From: Cupriavidus sp. BIS7
GTDB lineage: Bacteria > Pseudomonadota > Gammaproteobacteria > Burkholderiales > Burkholderiaceae
DNA length: 64,000 bases
Assembly: GCF_000292345.1 (NCBI RefSeq)
Contig: NZ_ALOU01000027.1
Span: 1 to 64,000 of the forward strand
Reading direction: 5' to 3'
In this document: positions 47,068 to 57,237 of the stretch, one piece after another
How the letters are laid out: each line of letters opens with the position of its first letter
Position numbering within the stretch: position 1 is the stretch's first letter
Made by a program: the position numbers and the translations under genes
The notes under the pieces: model-generated
The model's database searches: none
What the model was told of the DNA's origin: nothing
Seen by the model: only the letters and a program-made list of their open reading frames with translations

Positions 47068-48600
47068 TTATTCGTTGCCGCCCGAGCGCTGCAGGTGCAA
47101 CTGCGAACGTTCGGTTTCACCACCATTGGTGCCTTCGCGGTCCGCCTGGCTGCGGGCGGTCTCAAGGCGATCCAGATAGGCTTCGTCGATATCGCCGGTG
47201 ACGTACTTGCCGTCGAAGCAAGATGCATCGAAGTCGCGCAGGTTCGGGTTGATATCGCGCACGGCCTGCTTCATGGCTTCCACGTCCTGGTACACGAGTT
47301 GGTCCGCGCCGATCATGCGTGCCACTTCCTCGTCGGTGCGGCCATGGGCCACCAGTTCTGCGCGCGTCGGCATGTCGATGCCGTACACGTTCGGGAACTT
47401 CACCGGCGGCGCGGCCGAGGCGAAGATAACCTTCTTGGCACCCGCATCGCGCGCCATTTGCACGATCTCGAACGACGTGGTGCCACGCACGATCGAGTCG
47501 TCGACGATCAGCACATTCTTGCCCTTGAACTCGACGCCCATCGCGTTGAGCTTCTGGCGCACGGACTTCTTGCGAACGGCCTGGCCCGGCATGATGAACG
47601 TGCGGCCCACATAGCGGTTCTTGAAGAAGCCCTCGCGGTACGGCACGCCCAGCGCGTTGGCCACCTGCATGGCAGCCGGACGGCTTGAATCGGGAATCGG
47701 CATGACCACGTCGATATCGCCTGCCGGCACTTCGCGGCGGATCTTCTCGGCCAGGTAGTCGCCCATGCGCAGACGCGCGTCGTAGACGGGCACGCCATCG
47801 ATGCACGAATCCGGACGCGCCAGGTAGACGTACTCGAAAATGCACGGCGTAAGCACCGGATTGTCGGCGCACTGCTTGCTGTGGAACTTGCCATCGAGAT
47901 CGATGAAGATCGCCTCGCCCGGGGCCACATCCCGCTCCATGCGGTAACCCATGCCTTCCAGGGCCACCGATTCCGATGCGATCAGGTATTCCTTGCCGGT
48001 CGGCGTGTCGACGCTGCCGATGCACAGCGGGCGAATGCCGAACGGATCGCGCACGGCCAGCAGGCCATATCCGGCGATCTGGGCCGTGATCGCATAGGCG
48101 CCCTTGACGCGGCGGTGCATGCCGGACACGGCCTTGAAGATCGTCTCGGGGTCCAGTGCGTTGCCGTTGCTGCCACGTTGCAGTTCATCGGCCAGCACGT
48201 TCAGCAGCACTTCGGAATCCGAATGCGTGTTGATGTGGCGACGGTCGCGACGGAACATTTCTTCGCGAAGCTGTTCCGAATTGGTCAGGTTGCCGTTGTG
48301 GGCCAGGATGATGCCGTACGGCGCGTTCACGTAGAACGGCTGGGCCTCTTCCTCGCTCGAAGCGGAGCCGGCCGTCGGATAACGCACTTGCCCGATACCC
48401 GAGTTACCGGGCAGGCTGCGCATGTTGCGCGTGCGGAACACATCGCGCACGAGGCCGTTGGCCTTGTGCATGTGGAAGGTGCTGCCATTGGCCGTGGCGA
48501 TGCCGGCTGCATCCTGTCCGCGGTGTTGCAACAGCAGCAGGCTGTCATAAATGAGTTGGTTGACAGGGCTGGTGGAAACCGCACCGACGATACCGCACAT
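47068..48600 (-). CDS. purF: Amidophosphoribosyltransferase PurF
   Basis: First committed enzyme of purine synthesis. The 510-residue protein begins MCGIVGAV, so Cys2 becomes the N-terminal glutaminase nucleophile; the phosphoribosyl site VLIVDDSIVRGTTS is near 367-380. No propeptide is present and the cysteines of the clostridial-type cluster are not apparent, as in E. coli. It lies 102 bp after cvpA, as in the cvpA-purF operon of E. coli. Confidence 0.96.
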   Translation of the reverse strand: MCGIVGAVSTSPVNQLIYDSLLLLQHRGQDAAGIATANGSTFHMHKANGLVRDVFRTRNMRSLPGNSGIGQVRYPTAGSASSEEEAQPFYVNAPYGIILAHNGNLTNSEQLREEMFRRDRRHINTHSDSEVLLNVLADELQRGSNGNALDPETIFKAVSGMHRRVKGAYAITAQIAGYGLLAVRDPFGIRPLCIGSVDTPTGKEYLIASESVALEGMGYRMERDVAPGEAIFIDLDGKFHSKQCADNPVLTPCIFEYVYLARPDSCIDGVPVYDARLRMGDYLAEKIRREVPAGDIDVVMPIPDSSRPAAMQVANALGVPYREGFFKNRYVGRTFIMPGQAVRKKSVRQKLNAMGVEFKGKNVLIVDDSIVRGTTSFEIVQMARDAGAKKVIFASAAPPVKFPNVYGIDMPTRAELVAHGRTDEEVARMIGADQLVYQDVEAMKQAVRDINPNLRDFDASCFDGKYVTGDIDEAYLDRLETARSQADREGTNGGETERSQLHLQRSGGNE

Positions 48601-48702
48601 GCCGAACTCCCAGGAAAGGCAATTGATTCAGGGGCGCACTCCCGTCATGGGGAAACGGGATCTGCGTTCACTACGCCGCGAGTGCATCCTGCGCGGAGGC
48701 GC

Positions 48703-49200
48703 TCACGTCTTTACATACTTGGCCAGGTCCGGCGGCAGCCAGTGCCGCAGTTCGTCCATGGCCTGCATCACATAGGGGCGCGACACTGCGTCCCGCCAGA
48801 AAGGCTCCTCTGGCAGCTTCGTGAGCCCCGCCAGCACAACGACGAGCATCACGACCAGCGCGCCTCGCGCCAGCCCGAACACCAACCCAAGGCCGCGGTC
48901 CGCGGGCTTGAGGCCGGTGGATTCAAGCAACTGGCCCAGCACCGCTCCGGCAAGCGCCGAAACGATCCATGTTCCGAAGAATACGGCTAGAAAGCCCAGC
49001 GCGCTGCGTGTCAGTTCACCGCCCGGCAGCGACGCTGGCATCCACTGCGCGGCCATGCCGCCAAAGTGATAGGCCAGCACAAAGGCCACTACCCAGCCCA
49101 CCAGCGCCAGCACTTCGCGCACCAGCCCGCGCAACACGCCGATCAGGCCCGAAGCCACAACGATGAATGCAACCGCGTAATCAAAAAAAGTGAAAGCCAT
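48703..49200 (-). CDS. cvpA: CvpA family membrane protein
   Basis: A 165-residue inner-membrane protein with four hydrophobic segments (starting FFDYAVAFIVVASGLIGVLRG). CvpA is needed for colicin V production and stress or bile resistance in enterobacteria; its exact activity is unsettled. It lies upstream of purF, as usual. Confidence 0.9.
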   Translation of the reverse strand: MAFTFFDYAVAFIVVASGLIGVLRGLVREVLALVGWVVAFVLAYHFGGMAAQWMPASLPGGELTRSALGFLAVFFGTWIVSALAGAVLGQLLESTGLKPADRGLGLVFGLARGALVVMLVVVLAGLTKLPEEPFWRDAVSRPYVMQAMDELRHWLPPDLAKYVKT

Positions 49201-49273
49201 GCGTCTGGCGCCAGTCCGATGCGTTCCTGTCAGATGGGGGGCGAAGCGGACTACCGTCCTGCGACACGAGCCG

Positions 49274-50047
49274 TTACTGCTCCACGATCTTCGAGGTCAG
49301 TCCGATCGACCTGACCTTCTTGTCCGCCGCATCGGCGGCCTCGCGACTGGTGAACGGGCCCGCTCGCAGCAGGTTCCGCTCGCCATCGGCCAGCATCTTC
49401 TTTTCCACATAGGCGGGCACCTTGCTCTCCTTGAGCTTGGCCAGCCAGTTCTTCGCGCGATCTTCCGAAGCGAACGCGCCAATCAGAATCAGGTACTTGG
49501 TGTTCGCGGCAGGCTTGTCCGCCTTGTCAGCCGGCTTGGTATCGGCGACCCTAGTCTCGGCAGCCTTGCTGTCGGCCTTGCTGTCGGCCTTCACATCAGC
49601 CTTCACGTCGGCCTTGGGCTTGTCCGATTTATCCGCGGCAGGTGCGCTGACGATTTCCTCGCCCGCATCAAGCGCCGCGTCATTGCGGCTGGCGCTGGCG
49701 GACGGCGGCAGCGGTGCGGCCTTGCGCGCTTCAACCTTCGGCTTCTGCGCGGCGCCCTGCCCGTTCGCCACACTCACGGCCACGTCTTCCGAGACAGGGC
49801 GCGGCTTGTGCTCGAACACGATCGGCAACACGATGATCGCCGCCGCCAGCAGCACCACTGCACCGATCAGACGGCGCCGTGCACGTTGCTTCTGGGGAAA
49901 GTCGGGATCGAGGGTATCGTCGGCGTAATCCTCGGCCAGCCGGCGCGACGCGCCAATACCGGCGCCCGGTTCTGCGCGCGTGCGGCGACCGCGTTCGGGT
50001 GCCGGATCAGTGCCCTTGCGGGACGAGAACAGCGAAAGCAGACCCAT
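49274..50047 (-). CDS. dedD: SPOR-domain protein (DedD-like)
   Basis: A 257-residue protein with a cytoplasmic Arg-rich N-terminus, one membrane segment (about 58-76, LIGAVVLLAAAIIVLPIVF), a long Lys/Ala/Asp linker and a C-terminal SPOR domain (about 180-257; TKYLILIGAFASEDRAKNWL) that binds denuded septal peptidoglycan. The linker contains four tandem 12-bp units (49566-49613) coding for KAD(V/S). The folC-dedD-cvpA-purF order matches E. coli. Confidence 0.87.
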   Translation of the reverse strand: MGLLSLFSSRKGTDPAPERGRRTRAEPGAGIGASRRLAEDYADDTLDPDFPQKQRARRRLIGAVVLLAAAIIVLPIVFEHKPRPVSEDVAVSVANGQGAAQKPKVEARKAAPLPPSASASRNDAALDAGEEIVSAPAADKSDKPKADVKADVKADSKADSKAAETRVADTKPADKADKPAANTKYLILIGAFASEDRAKNWLAKLKESKVPAYVEKKMLADGERNLLRAGPFTSREAADAADKKVRSIGLTSKIVEQ

Positions 50048-50088
50048 AGATGCCCAAAGAGTGGTGTTCGGTGCGATGCCGTTTCGGA

Positions 50089-51399
50089 TCAGTTGGCCTG
50101 CGTGGCACGATATGCCATCACGCCGGCCACTGTGTAGAACGAGCCGAAGACCAGAATTCTATCATCCTCGGTGGCTCGCTCGACAGCATCGCGATAGGCC
50201 ATTTCCGGGCTGGAAAAGCACGCCGCGGTATTGTCCGGGCCCTCGCGGAAGCCGGTTGCGTCCAGCTTCTCGCGCAGGTCCGCAGCCGTGGCGGCGCGGT
50301 CGGTTGGCAGGTCGCACAGGCACCAGTGATCGACCTTGTCGGCCACATGGGCGAGCACGCCCGCGATGTCCTTGTCGTGCATGGCGCCGAATACCGCATA
50401 GGTGTAGCGGAAGAAGCCCATGTTCTCGAGGTTCTGGCCCAGCGTGGCCGCGGCGTGCGGGTTATGGGCGACATCGAGAATCACTGCCGGACGGCCTGGC
50501 AGCACCTGGAACCGGCCCGGCAACTCGACGAAAGCCAGGCCATTGCGCACTTCCTGCGCGCTCACGGGCAGCTGCGGGCGCATGGCCTGCAGCGCAGCCA
50601 GCGCGGCCGAGGCGTTCAGCAACTGGTTGGCCCCGCGTAGCGCCGGATAGCCCAGGCCATTCAGCTTGCGCTCGCGACTGGCCCAGTCCCATTGCTGGCG
50701 TTCCTGGCCCGGAGCGGCCTGGTGTCGGAAATCGCGGCCCACGAGCCACAGGTTCGCGCCGATTGCCTCGGCGTGGTCGATGAGCGACTGCGGCGGCACC
50801 GGGTCGCCCACGATCGCAGGCTTGTGTGGCCGGAAGATGCCGGCCTTCTCGTAGCCGATCTTCTCGCGGGTGTCGCCGAGGTACTGGGTATGGTCGATGT
50901 CGACGCTGGTGATGACCGCGCAGTCCGTATCGATCACATTGACCGCATCGAGCCGGCCGCCAAGGCCGACTTCAAGGATCATCGCGTCAAGTCCGGCCGC
51001 GGCGAACATGTGAATGATCGCTAGCGTCGTGAATTCGAAGTAGGTCAGGCTGACCGGGTCCGCAAAGCTCATGCGGGCACGTTCGACAGCCTCGAAGTGC
51101 GGCAGCAGTTGGGCGTCGGTGGCCTGCTCGCCATTGATGCGCGCGCGTTCGTTGAACGTGATCAGGTGCGGCGAGGTATGCAGGCCCACCTTGTAGCCAG
51201 CTTCCAGCAGGATGCGTTCGAGGATCGCGCAGGTCGACCCCTTGCCGTTCGTGCCCCCCACCGTGAAGACCACGGCGTCGATGCGCAGGCCCAGCGCTTC
51301 CTTGACGCGCGTGATGCGCGTCAGGCCCATGTCGATGCCCACGGGGTGAGCGGTTTCCAGATGTGCGAGCCAGTCGGGGAGATTGTGGAAGATGGGCAT
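50089..51399 (-). CDS. folC: Dihydrofolate/folylpolyglutamate synthase FolC
   Basis: Bifunctional ligase that makes dihydrofolate and adds glutamate tails. The 436-residue Mur-ligase fold shows the P-loop TVGGTNGKGSTCAILE (about 47-62), SPHLITFNERARING, the metal-site ITSVDIDHTQYLGDT, and VILDVAHNPHA (about 308-318). The upstream terminator at 51410-51453 separates it from accD. Confidence 0.95.
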   Translation of the reverse strand: MPIFHNLPDWLAHLETAHPVGIDMGLTRITRVKEALGLRIDAVVFTVGGTNGKGSTCAILERILLEAGYKVGLHTSPHLITFNERARINGEQATDAQLLPHFEAVERARMSFADPVSLTYFEFTTLAIIHMFAAAGLDAMILEVGLGGRLDAVNVIDTDCAVITSVDIDHTQYLGDTREKIGYEKAGIFRPHKPAIVGDPVPPQSLIDHAEAIGANLWLVGRDFRHQAAPGQERQQWDWASRERKLNGLGYPALRGANQLLNASAALAALQAMRPQLPVSAQEVRNGLAFVELPGRFQVLPGRPAVILDVAHNPHAAATLGQNLENMGFFRYTYAVFGAMHDKDIAGVLAHVADKVDHWCLCDLPTDRAATAADLREKLDATGFREGPDNTAACFSSPEMAYRDAVERATEDDRILVFGSFYTVAGVMAYRATQAN

Positions 51400-51409
51400 G
51401 CTGGTTGAG

Positions 51410-51453
51410 GCTATAAAAGCAAAATGGCGCGGGTATCAGGCACCCGCGCCATT
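51410..51453 (-). terminator. Intrinsic terminator after accD
   Basis: Perfect 12-bp stem AATGGCGCGGGT (51423-51434) with ACCCGCGCCATT (51442-51453), loop ATCAGGC. On the minus strand it is followed by TTTGCTTTTATAG. It lies 23 nt after the accD stop and 11 nt before folC, so folC needs read-through or its own promoter. Confidence 0.82.
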
Positions 51454-51476
51454 GTCCTGCAAAACGTACTGTCGCG

Positions 51477-52349
51477 TCAGGCCACCGCGTCGGCCGGCTG
51501 CTTCTGCAGCAGCGCCAGCAGCTGGGCCAGTTCCGCGCGCAACTTGCGGCGATCGAGGATCATGTCGATGGCGCCCTTCTGCAGCAGGAACTCGGCACGC
51601 TGGAAGCCTTCCGGCAGCTTTTCGCGCACGGTCTGCTCGATCACGCGCGGGCCGGCAAAGCCGATCAGTGCCTTCGGTTCGGCGATGACGACATCACCGA
51701 GGAACGCGAAGCTTGCCGAAACACCGCCCATCGTCGGGTCGGTCAGCACGCTGATGAACGGCAGCTTGGCATTCGAAAGCTGATTGAGCATGGCCGTGGT
51801 CTTGGCCATCTGCATCAGCGACAGCAGGCTTTCCTGCATGCGCGCACCGCCCGTGGCGGTCACGCAGATGAACGGCACCTTCTGCTCCAGCGCCGCCTGG
51901 GCGCCACGCGCGAAACGCTCGCCCACCACCGAGCCCATCGAACCGCCCATGAACTCGAATTCGAAGCAGGCCACGACCACGGGGATCGTGTGGATCGCGC
52001 CACCCATCACCACCATTGCATCGGTCTCGCCAGTGTCATCCATGGCGGCCTTGATGCGATCCGGGTACTTTTTGGTGTCCTTGAACTTCAGCGCGTCCAC
52101 CGGCACGATTTCCTGGCCGATTTCATAGCGGCCTTCGGCGTCGAGCAGCTTGTCCAGACGCTCGCGCGAACCGATGCGCATATGGTGGTCGCACTTCGGG
52201 CAGACGTGCAGATTTGCCTCGACGTCGGTACGGTACAGCGTAGCCTCGCACGACGGGCACTTGACCCACAGCCCTTCCGGAATGCCCTTGCGGGTGGACG
52301 GGTCGGTCTGTTGAATCTTGGGAGGCAGGAGTTTATCCAACCAGCTCAT
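51477..52349 (-). CDS. accD: Acetyl-CoA carboxylase carboxyltransferase beta subunit
   Basis: Makes malonyl-CoA together with AccA; the fab genes of this window use the product. The 290-residue protein has the N-terminal zinc ribbon CPSC ... CPKC (about 31-55) and the crotonase-fold core with [19 protein letters not shown] (about 160-178). AGGAG precedes the ATG. It sits between two terminators, so it appears to be transcribed as a single gene. Confidence 0.95.
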   Translation of the reverse strand: MSWLDKLLPPKIQQTDPSTRKGIPEGLWVKCPSCEATLYRTDVEANLHVCPKCDHHMRIGSRERLDKLLDAEGRYEIGQEIVPVDALKFKDTKKYPDRIKAAMDDTGETDAMVVMGGAIHTIPVVVACFEFEFMGGSMGSVVGERFARGAQAALEQKVPFICVTATGGARMQESLLSLMQMAKTTAMLNQLSNAKLPFISVLTDPTMGGVSASFAFLGDVVIAEPKALIGFAGPRVIEQTVREKLPEGFQRAEFLLQKGAIDMILDRRKLRAELAQLLALLQKQPADAVA

Positions 52350-52543
52350 GAAAGCTCCTTTCGGATAACTGCGATCCGCGCGCCAGCCTCCTTCGGGAGG
52401 GGCGAATACAGGGACCGCAGGGAATCAGGCCGCGAATTTACCACGCCCGGCACGTCAAGCCTAAGCAAAACACGCCAACTGTGCATTTTGGATCACAATT
52501 GGCGCTGTTTTTTTCAGCAGCACGTCAGGCGTTGGACACGATT
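52350..52543 (-). promoter_or_regulatory. trpA-accD intergenic region with terminator and accD leader
   Basis: A stem of 11 bp (CGCCAACTGTG at 52473-52483 with CACAATTGGCG at 52494-52504, one wobble) followed on the minus strand by TGTTTTGCTT terminates trpA mRNA. Downstream of it TAAATT near 52439 is a possible -10 for accD. The leader contains CCTCC-TTCG-GGAGG (52387-52400). Confidence 0.65.
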
Positions 52544-53341
52544 TCAGGCGTCCAGTGCCTGGCGGATCTCGGAGATAAAGGCACGCAGCGACTCCACGGC
52601 CTTCTCGCGCGGCGCGTCTTCCAGCAATTGCACCAGGCGGCTGCCGATCACCACGGCATCGGCCACGCTGCCAATGGCGCGGGCCGTCTGCGCATCGCGA
52701 ATGCCGAAGCCGACGCCCACCGGCAGGTTGGCGTGCTGCTTGATCAGCGGCAGACGCGCGGCCACGCTGTCGAGGTCGATCGTTGCCGAACCAGTCACGC
52801 CCTTGAGCGATACGTAGTACAGGTAGCCGCTGGCCACCTTCGCCACGGCCTCGATGCGGTCGTCGGTGGAGGTGGGCGCCAGCAGGAAGATCGGGTCCAT
52901 CTGGTTCGCACGCATCAGCGTGGCGAAGGACTCGCATTCCTCGGGCGGATAATCGACCACCAGCACGCCGTCCACGCCAGCTGCGCTTGCCGCCTTGGCA
53001 AACGCTTCCTCGCCCATGCGCTCGATCGGGTTCGCATAGCCCATCAGCACCACGGGCGTGGTGGCGTTGGTCTTGCGGAACTCCGCCACCCAGCCCAGCA
53101 CCTGGGTCAGCGATACACCCTGCGCCAGTGCGCGCTCGGAAGCACGCTGGATCACGGGGCCGTCGGCCATCGGGTCCGAGAAAGGCACGCCGAGTTCGAT
53201 CACGTCGGCGCCACCGGCCACCAGTGCGTGCATCAGGTCGACGGTCAGCCCGGGCGCCGGATCGCCGGCGGTGATGAACGGAATCAGGCCCTTCTTCTGC
53301 TGCGCGGTCAGTGCCGCGAAAGTCTTCTGGATACGGGACAT
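52544..53341 (-). CDS. trpA: Tryptophan synthase alpha subunit
   Basis: Splits indole-3-glycerol phosphate to indole, which is channelled to TrpB. The 265-residue TIM barrel holds the catalytic Glu and Asp in [19 protein letters not shown] (about 47-65) and the phosphate-binding [10 protein letters not shown] near 215. It starts 11 nt after the methyltransferase stop. Confidence 0.96.
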   Translation of the reverse strand: MSRIQKTFAALTAQQKKGLIPFITAGDPAPGLTVDLMHALVAGGADVIELGVPFSDPMADGPVIQRASERALAQGVSLTQVLGWVAEFRKTNATTPVVLMGYANPIERMGEEAFAKAASAAGVDGVLVVDYPPEECESFATLMRANQMDPIFLLAPTSTDDRIEAVAKVASGYLYYVSLKGVTGSATIDLDSVAARLPLIKQHANLPVGVGFGIRDAQTARAIGSVADAVVIGSRLVQLLEDAPREKAVESLRAFISEIRQALDA

Positions 53342-53352
53342 GTCAGTGGCAA

Positions 53353-54285
53353 TCAGATAAGGCGTTGCACGGGCGATGCGTCTTCGGCATCGTCATTGGC
53401 GGCGGCGGCAACTTCAGGCGCTTCGGACACTTCGGGCCTGAGCGGCGCGTAGACGGGCTGCGCAGCGGTCACGCGATCGCGCACCAGTCCCGCGTATTGC
53501 GGATTCATCTCGAACCCGACAAAGCGGCGGCCGTGCCGTACACAGGCCACGGCGGTCGTACCGCTACCCGTGAACGGATCGAGCACGATGCCGCCCGGCG
53601 GGCAGGACGACAGCACCATGCGCTCGACGATCTCGAGCGGCTTCTGCGTCGGATGGTCGGCGCGCTCCGGGTCCTGACGGTGAATGCGCGGCACGCTCCA
53701 CAGGTCCTTCGGGTTGTAGCCCACTTCGAGCCACTTCTTGCCTTCGAAGCGTGGACGGCTACGGGCCTTCTTGGTCTCGGCGTCGTACGGAATCCGCACC
53801 GGATCGAGATCGAAGTAGTAGTCGCGCTGACGGGCGAAGAAGCCGATGTTGTCGTGCACCGACGAGAACTTGCGCGTGGTGCCGCCCATGCTCGGCACGC
53901 GGCGGTCCCAGATAATCTCGTTGATCATCGTCATGCGCCGCTTGAGCATGACGAACAGCTCGGGCGAGTACTGCCACGTGCAGAACAGGTACAGCGTGCC
54001 GCGCGGCGCGATCTTTGGCACGATCGCATCCATCCAGCGCTCGGACCATTCGAGATAGGCGTCGCCCGACAGCAGGTCGGAGTCGTTGCCGTAGTCCTTG
54101 CCCAGGCCATAGGGCGGGTCCGCCACAACCAGGTCGATCGAGCCGTCGGGGATCCGCTTGATCCCTTCCAGCGCGTCCTCCTGGTAGAGGCGCATCGTGG
54201 CCGTATCGAGGATGTCGAACGGTTCGGAACCTGCCCCGCCTTCTTCGGACTGGGGCAGCGATGTGTTGGGAGGCAATGCGCGCAT
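53353..54285 (-). CDS. Orphan beta-class DNA adenine-N6 methyltransferase
   Basis: A 310-residue DNA methyltransferase inserted between trpB and trpA. Motif IV DPPYG (Asp56-Gly60) comes before motif [14 protein letters not shown] (about 237-249), which is the beta-class order; the target region (WEVGY-like, [24 protein letters not shown]) lies between. No restriction gene is near. Its ATG shares one base with the trpB stop (TGATG), so translation is coupled. From memory, relatives beside trp genes in Ralstonia and Burkholderia methylate GTWWAC. The 30 residues before Met31 are a weakly conserved extension; Met31 could be an alternative start. Confidence 0.9.
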   Translation of the reverse strand: MRALPPNTSLPQSEEGGAGSEPFDILDTATMRLYQEDALEGIKRIPDGSIDLVVADPPYGLGKDYGNDSDLLSGDAYLEWSERWMDAIVPKIAPRGTLYLFCTWQYSPELFVMLKRRMTMINEIIWDRRVPSMGGTTRKFSSVHDNIGFFARQRDYYFDLDPVRIPYDAETKKARSRPRFEGKKWLEVGYNPKDLWSVPRIHRQDPERADHPTQKPLEIVERMVLSSCPPGGIVLDPFTGSGTTAVACVRHGRRFVGFEMNPQYAGLVRDRVTAAQPVYAPLRPEVSEAPEVAAAANDDAEDASPVQRLI

Positions 54286-55478
54286 CAGAGCTTCAACCCC
54301 GCGCGTTCGGCCACCGTGTGCATGTCCTTGTCACCACGACCGGACAGGTTCACGAGCAGCAGTTTGTCGCGGCCCAGCGTCGGCGCCAGCTTGCACGCGT
54401 ACGCAATCGCATGGCTCGATTCCAGCGCCGGGATGATGCCCTCGATGCGGCAGCAGTCGTGGAAGGCCTTCAATGCTTCCTCATCGGTGATCGGCACATA
54501 CTGCGCGCGGCCCATGTCCTTGAGCCATGCGTGTTCAGGGCCGACACCCGGGTAGTCCAGCCCGGCCGACACCGAATGCGTCTCGATGATCTGGCCGTTG
54601 GCGTCCTGCAGCAGATACGTGCGGTTGCCATGCAGCACGCCCGGCGTGCCGCCGATCAGCGATGCCGCGTGGCGGCCCGTGTCCAGGCCGTCGCCGGCCG
54701 CTTCCACACCGATCAGTTGCACATCCTTGTGTTCGATGTATGGATAGAAGATGCCCATCGCGTTCGATCCGCCGCCCACGCAGGCGATCACGGCATCGGG
54801 CTGGCGGCCGGCCAGTTCCGGCATCTGCACCTTGGCCTCCTCGCCGATCACGCACTGGAAATCGCGCACCATCATCGGGTACGGGTGCGGGCCAGCCACG
54901 GTGCCGATAATGTAGAACGTGGTTTCGACATTGGTCACCCAGTCGCGCATCGCTTCATTGAGCGCGTCCTTGAGCGTGCGCGAGCCGCTTTCCACGGGCA
55001 CCACGGTGGCGCCCAGCAGCTTCATGCGATAGACGTTGGCAGCCTGGCGGCGCACGTCCTCGGCACCCATGTAGACCACGCACTCCATGCCGAAGCGCGC
55101 GGCGATCGTGGCCGTGGCCACGCCGTGCTGGCCCGCGCCGGTCTCGGCAATCACGCGCTTCTTGCCCATGCGCTTGGCAAGCAACGCCTGCCCGATCACG
55201 TTGTTGATCTTGTGGGCGCCGGTGTGGTTCAGGTCTTCGCGCTTGAAGTAGATCTGCGCGCCGCCGAGCGTCTCGCTCCAGCGCTGCGCGTGGTAGATCG
55301 GCGACGGGCGGCCGACGAAATGCTTCAGCTCGCGGCGGTATTCGGCGTCGAAGTCAGGGTCCTTCTGGTACCGCGCATAGGCTTCGCGCAGCTCGTCCAG
55401 TGCATGAACCAGGGTTTCGGAAACGAAAGTACCGCCATAGGGGCCAAAATGGCCACGGGAATCGGGCAGGTCGTACAT
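54285..55478 (-). CDS. trpB: Tryptophan synthase beta subunit
   Basis: PLP enzyme that joins indole and serine. The 397-residue protein carries the PLP lysine Lys90 (HTGAHKINN) and the GGGSNAMG phosphate site near 232. The ATG at 55478 gives the usual [16 protein letters not shown] opening; the longer frame adds 34 residues inside the trpF-trpB gap and is rejected. Confidence 0.96.
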   Translation of the reverse strand: MYDLPDSRGHFGPYGGTFVSETLVHALDELREAYARYQKDPDFDAEYRRELKHFVGRPSPIYHAQRWSETLGGAQIYFKREDLNHTGAHKINNVIGQALLAKRMGKKRVIAETGAGQHGVATATIAARFGMECVVYMGAEDVRRQAANVYRMKLLGATVVPVESGSRTLKDALNEAMRDWVTNVETTFYIIGTVAGPHPYPMMVRDFQCVIGEEAKVQMPELAGRQPDAVIACVGGGSNAMGIFYPYIEHKDVQLIGVEAAGDGLDTGRHAASLIGGTPGVLHGNRTYLLQDANGQIIETHSVSAGLDYPGVGPEHAWLKDMGRAQYVPITDEEALKAFHDCCRIEGIIPALESSHAIAYACKLAPTLGRDKLLLVNLSGRGDKDMHTVAERAGLKL

Positions 55479-55576
55479 GTCCAGGCTCTCAGGTGGCACG
55501 TCACGGCCATCGTGGCGTGACGCGCGGGTATCGGGGGTGGCGCAACCGGGGGCCGGGGAAATCCTGCTTGGGAAAA

Positions 55577-56284
55577 TCACCCTGCGGATCGCCCTGCGTC
55601 GGCCATGCGAACGGCGCGCACGAATGCGGCAATACGGGCGTGGTCCTTCACACCCTTGGCAGCCTCCACGCCGCTGCTGACATCCACAGCGTAGGGCCGC
55701 ACGCGTTCAATCGCACCAGCGACGTTTTGCACGTTCAATCCACCACTCAAAACGATGCGAGGAGCGCCGTTTGCGTGCGGACTGGCAGGATTGGGCGTTT
55801 GCCATTGAGCAGGAATCAGGGTCCAGTCGAAGACGTGGCCGCCACCGCCATAGCCTTCCACGAAGGCATCGAGCAACAGGCCGGAGGCGTCACGATATTG
55901 ATCGGCGAATTCTACCAAATCGAGCCCCGGGCGGACACGGGCGGCGCGCATGTATGGCAGCCGGCAACGGCGCGCGATGTCGGAGCACTGCTGCGGCGTC
56001 TCGTCACCGTGGAACTGAAGCAGCGTCAACGGCACACGCTCGGCCACATGGGCCACTTCCTCGGCATCGGCATTGACGAACAGGCCGACCACGGACACGA
56101 ACGGCGGCACCTGCTCGGCAAGCGCCGCGGCATGCGCCACATCCACATGGCGCGGGCTCTTGTCGTAGAAGACCAGGCCAATTGCGTCAGCGCCAGCGTC
56201 AACCGCCGCGCGCACGTCCTCGTCGCGCGTCAGGCCGCAGATCTTGATGCGCGTGCGGCACTCAGGCGCCATCATGGCTGTCAT
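55577..56284 (-). CDS. trpF: Phosphoribosylanthranilate isomerase TrpF
   Basis: TIM-barrel isomerase of tryptophan synthesis, with the catalytic Cys in [13 protein letters not shown] (about 12-24) and [10 protein letters not shown] with [11 protein letters not shown] (catalytic Asp) at the C-terminus. It overlaps the end of truA by 23 nt. Two internal Met codons (4 and 5) are alternative starts. Confidence 0.93.
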   Translation of the reverse strand: MTAMMAPECRTRIKICGLTRDEDVRAAVDAGADAIGLVFYDKSPRHVDVAHAAALAEQVPPFVSVVGLFVNADAEEVAHVAERVPLTLLQFHGDETPQQCSDIARRCRLPYMRAARVRPGLDLVEFADQYRDASGLLLDAFVEGYGGGGHVFDWTLIPAQWQTPNPASPHANGAPRIVLSGGLNVQNVAGAIERVRPYAVDVSSGVEAAKGVKDHARIAAFVRAVRMADAGRSAG

Positions 56285-57092
56285 CGGTAAAAACTCCGTG
56301 GAAGAAACTGGCCGCCGGGTCCGACTTGGGCAGCCGGTACGGCTCAGGATACTTCACGTCGGCCAGGTAGAGGCCGTCTGGCATGAACGTCGGCGCGGCC
56401 TTCTGGCGGCTGCGCCCTTCCAGTACCTCAGCCATCCACTCGGCCGGATAGCGGCCCCGCCCCACCGCCACCAGGCAGCCCATCAGGTTACGGACCATGT
56501 GGTGCAGGAACGCGCTGGCGCGAAAACGCAGGAACACCCAGCTGCCATCCGCCTTCAACGTCACGTCGTACATCGTCTTGACCGGCGACTTGGCCTGGCA
56601 TTCGGCAGCACGAAACGCGGAGAAATCGTGCTCGCCGATCAGGCAGGCAGCAGCGCGGCGCATTGCGTCGACGTCCAGGCGCTGGTCCGGCGGCAGCATC
56701 AGGTAGCCAGCGCGTCCGTGGATCATCGGCACGCGATGCGGCCCGGTATAGAGCGCGTAGTAATACATGCGCTCGAACGCCAGGAAGCGCGCGTGAAAAC
56801 TCTCGTCGACCGGCTCGGCCCACTGCAGTGCGATGGACGGCGGCAGAAAGGCATTGACGCCGCGGACCCACGAAAAGCGGTCGCGCGACAGTTCGGTATC
56901 GAGGTGGATCACCTGCCCCAGCGCGTGCACGCCGGCATCGGTCCGCCCGGCCACCGTGGTCAACAGGCGCACGCCCGCGAAGCGCTCGATCGCGTCTTCG
57001 AGGTGATCCTGCACGGTGTTGCGATGGGGCTGCGACTGCCAGCCGGAAAAGGCCGAGCCGTCGTAATGAAGGCCGATGGCGATGCGGTTCAC
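56262..57092 (-). CDS. truA: tRNA pseudouridine(38-40) synthase TruA
   Basis: Modifies the anticodon arm of many tRNAs. The catalytic Asp52 lies in [26 protein letters not shown] and [19 protein letters not shown] are conserved. The start codon is GTG at 57092 with AGGAAA upstream. The truA-trpF-trpB-trpA order is common in proteobacteria. An intrinsic terminator stands 27 nt upstream. Confidence 0.95.
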   Translation of the reverse strand: MNRIAIGLHYDGSAFSGWQSQPHRNTVQDHLEDAIERFAGVRLLTTVAGRTDAGVHALGQVIHLDTELSRDRFSWVRGVNAFLPPSIALQWAEPVDESFHARFLAFERMYYYALYTGPHRVPMIHGRAGYLMLPPDQRLDVDAMRRAAACLIGEHDFSAFRAAECQAKSPVKTMYDVTLKADGSWVFLRFRASAFLHHMVRNLMGCLVAVGRGRYPAEWMAEVLEGRSRQKAAPTFMPDGLYLADVKYPEPYRLPKSDPAASFFHGVFTDDSHDGA

Positions 57093-57118
57093 GGGTAAGA
57101 ACTGTTTCCTGGTGGCGC

Positions 57119-57200
57119 AAAAACAAAATGCGCCGGAAGGGACGCTTCCGGCGCATCGCTTCGGGTCGCGGCAGAGACCTGCCGCAAACCCTGCATCATA
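57119..57200 (-). promoter_or_regulatory. Terminator/attenuator-like leader in front of truA-trpFBA
   Basis: Minus strand: TATGAT (57195-57200) as a possible -10; then a nested hairpin (GCGGCAG/CTGCCGC, 57163-57191, with GGGT/ACCC outer pairs); then a perfect 12-bp stem ATGCGCCGGAAG/CTTCCGGCGCAT (57128-57156) followed by TTTGTTTTTGC. The stem ends 27 nt before the truA GTG. It is either the fimV terminator or an attenuator of the truA-trp operon. No Trp-rich leader peptide is visible. Confidence 0.65.
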
Positions 57201-57237
57201 CCGGCCTTTGGAGCGGACTCCTCAGGCCATCAACGGC

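Noticed and set aside
53353-54285. Restriction-modification system
   Set aside because: Only the methyltransferase is present; flanking genes are trpB and trpA and no endonuclease is encoded nearby.
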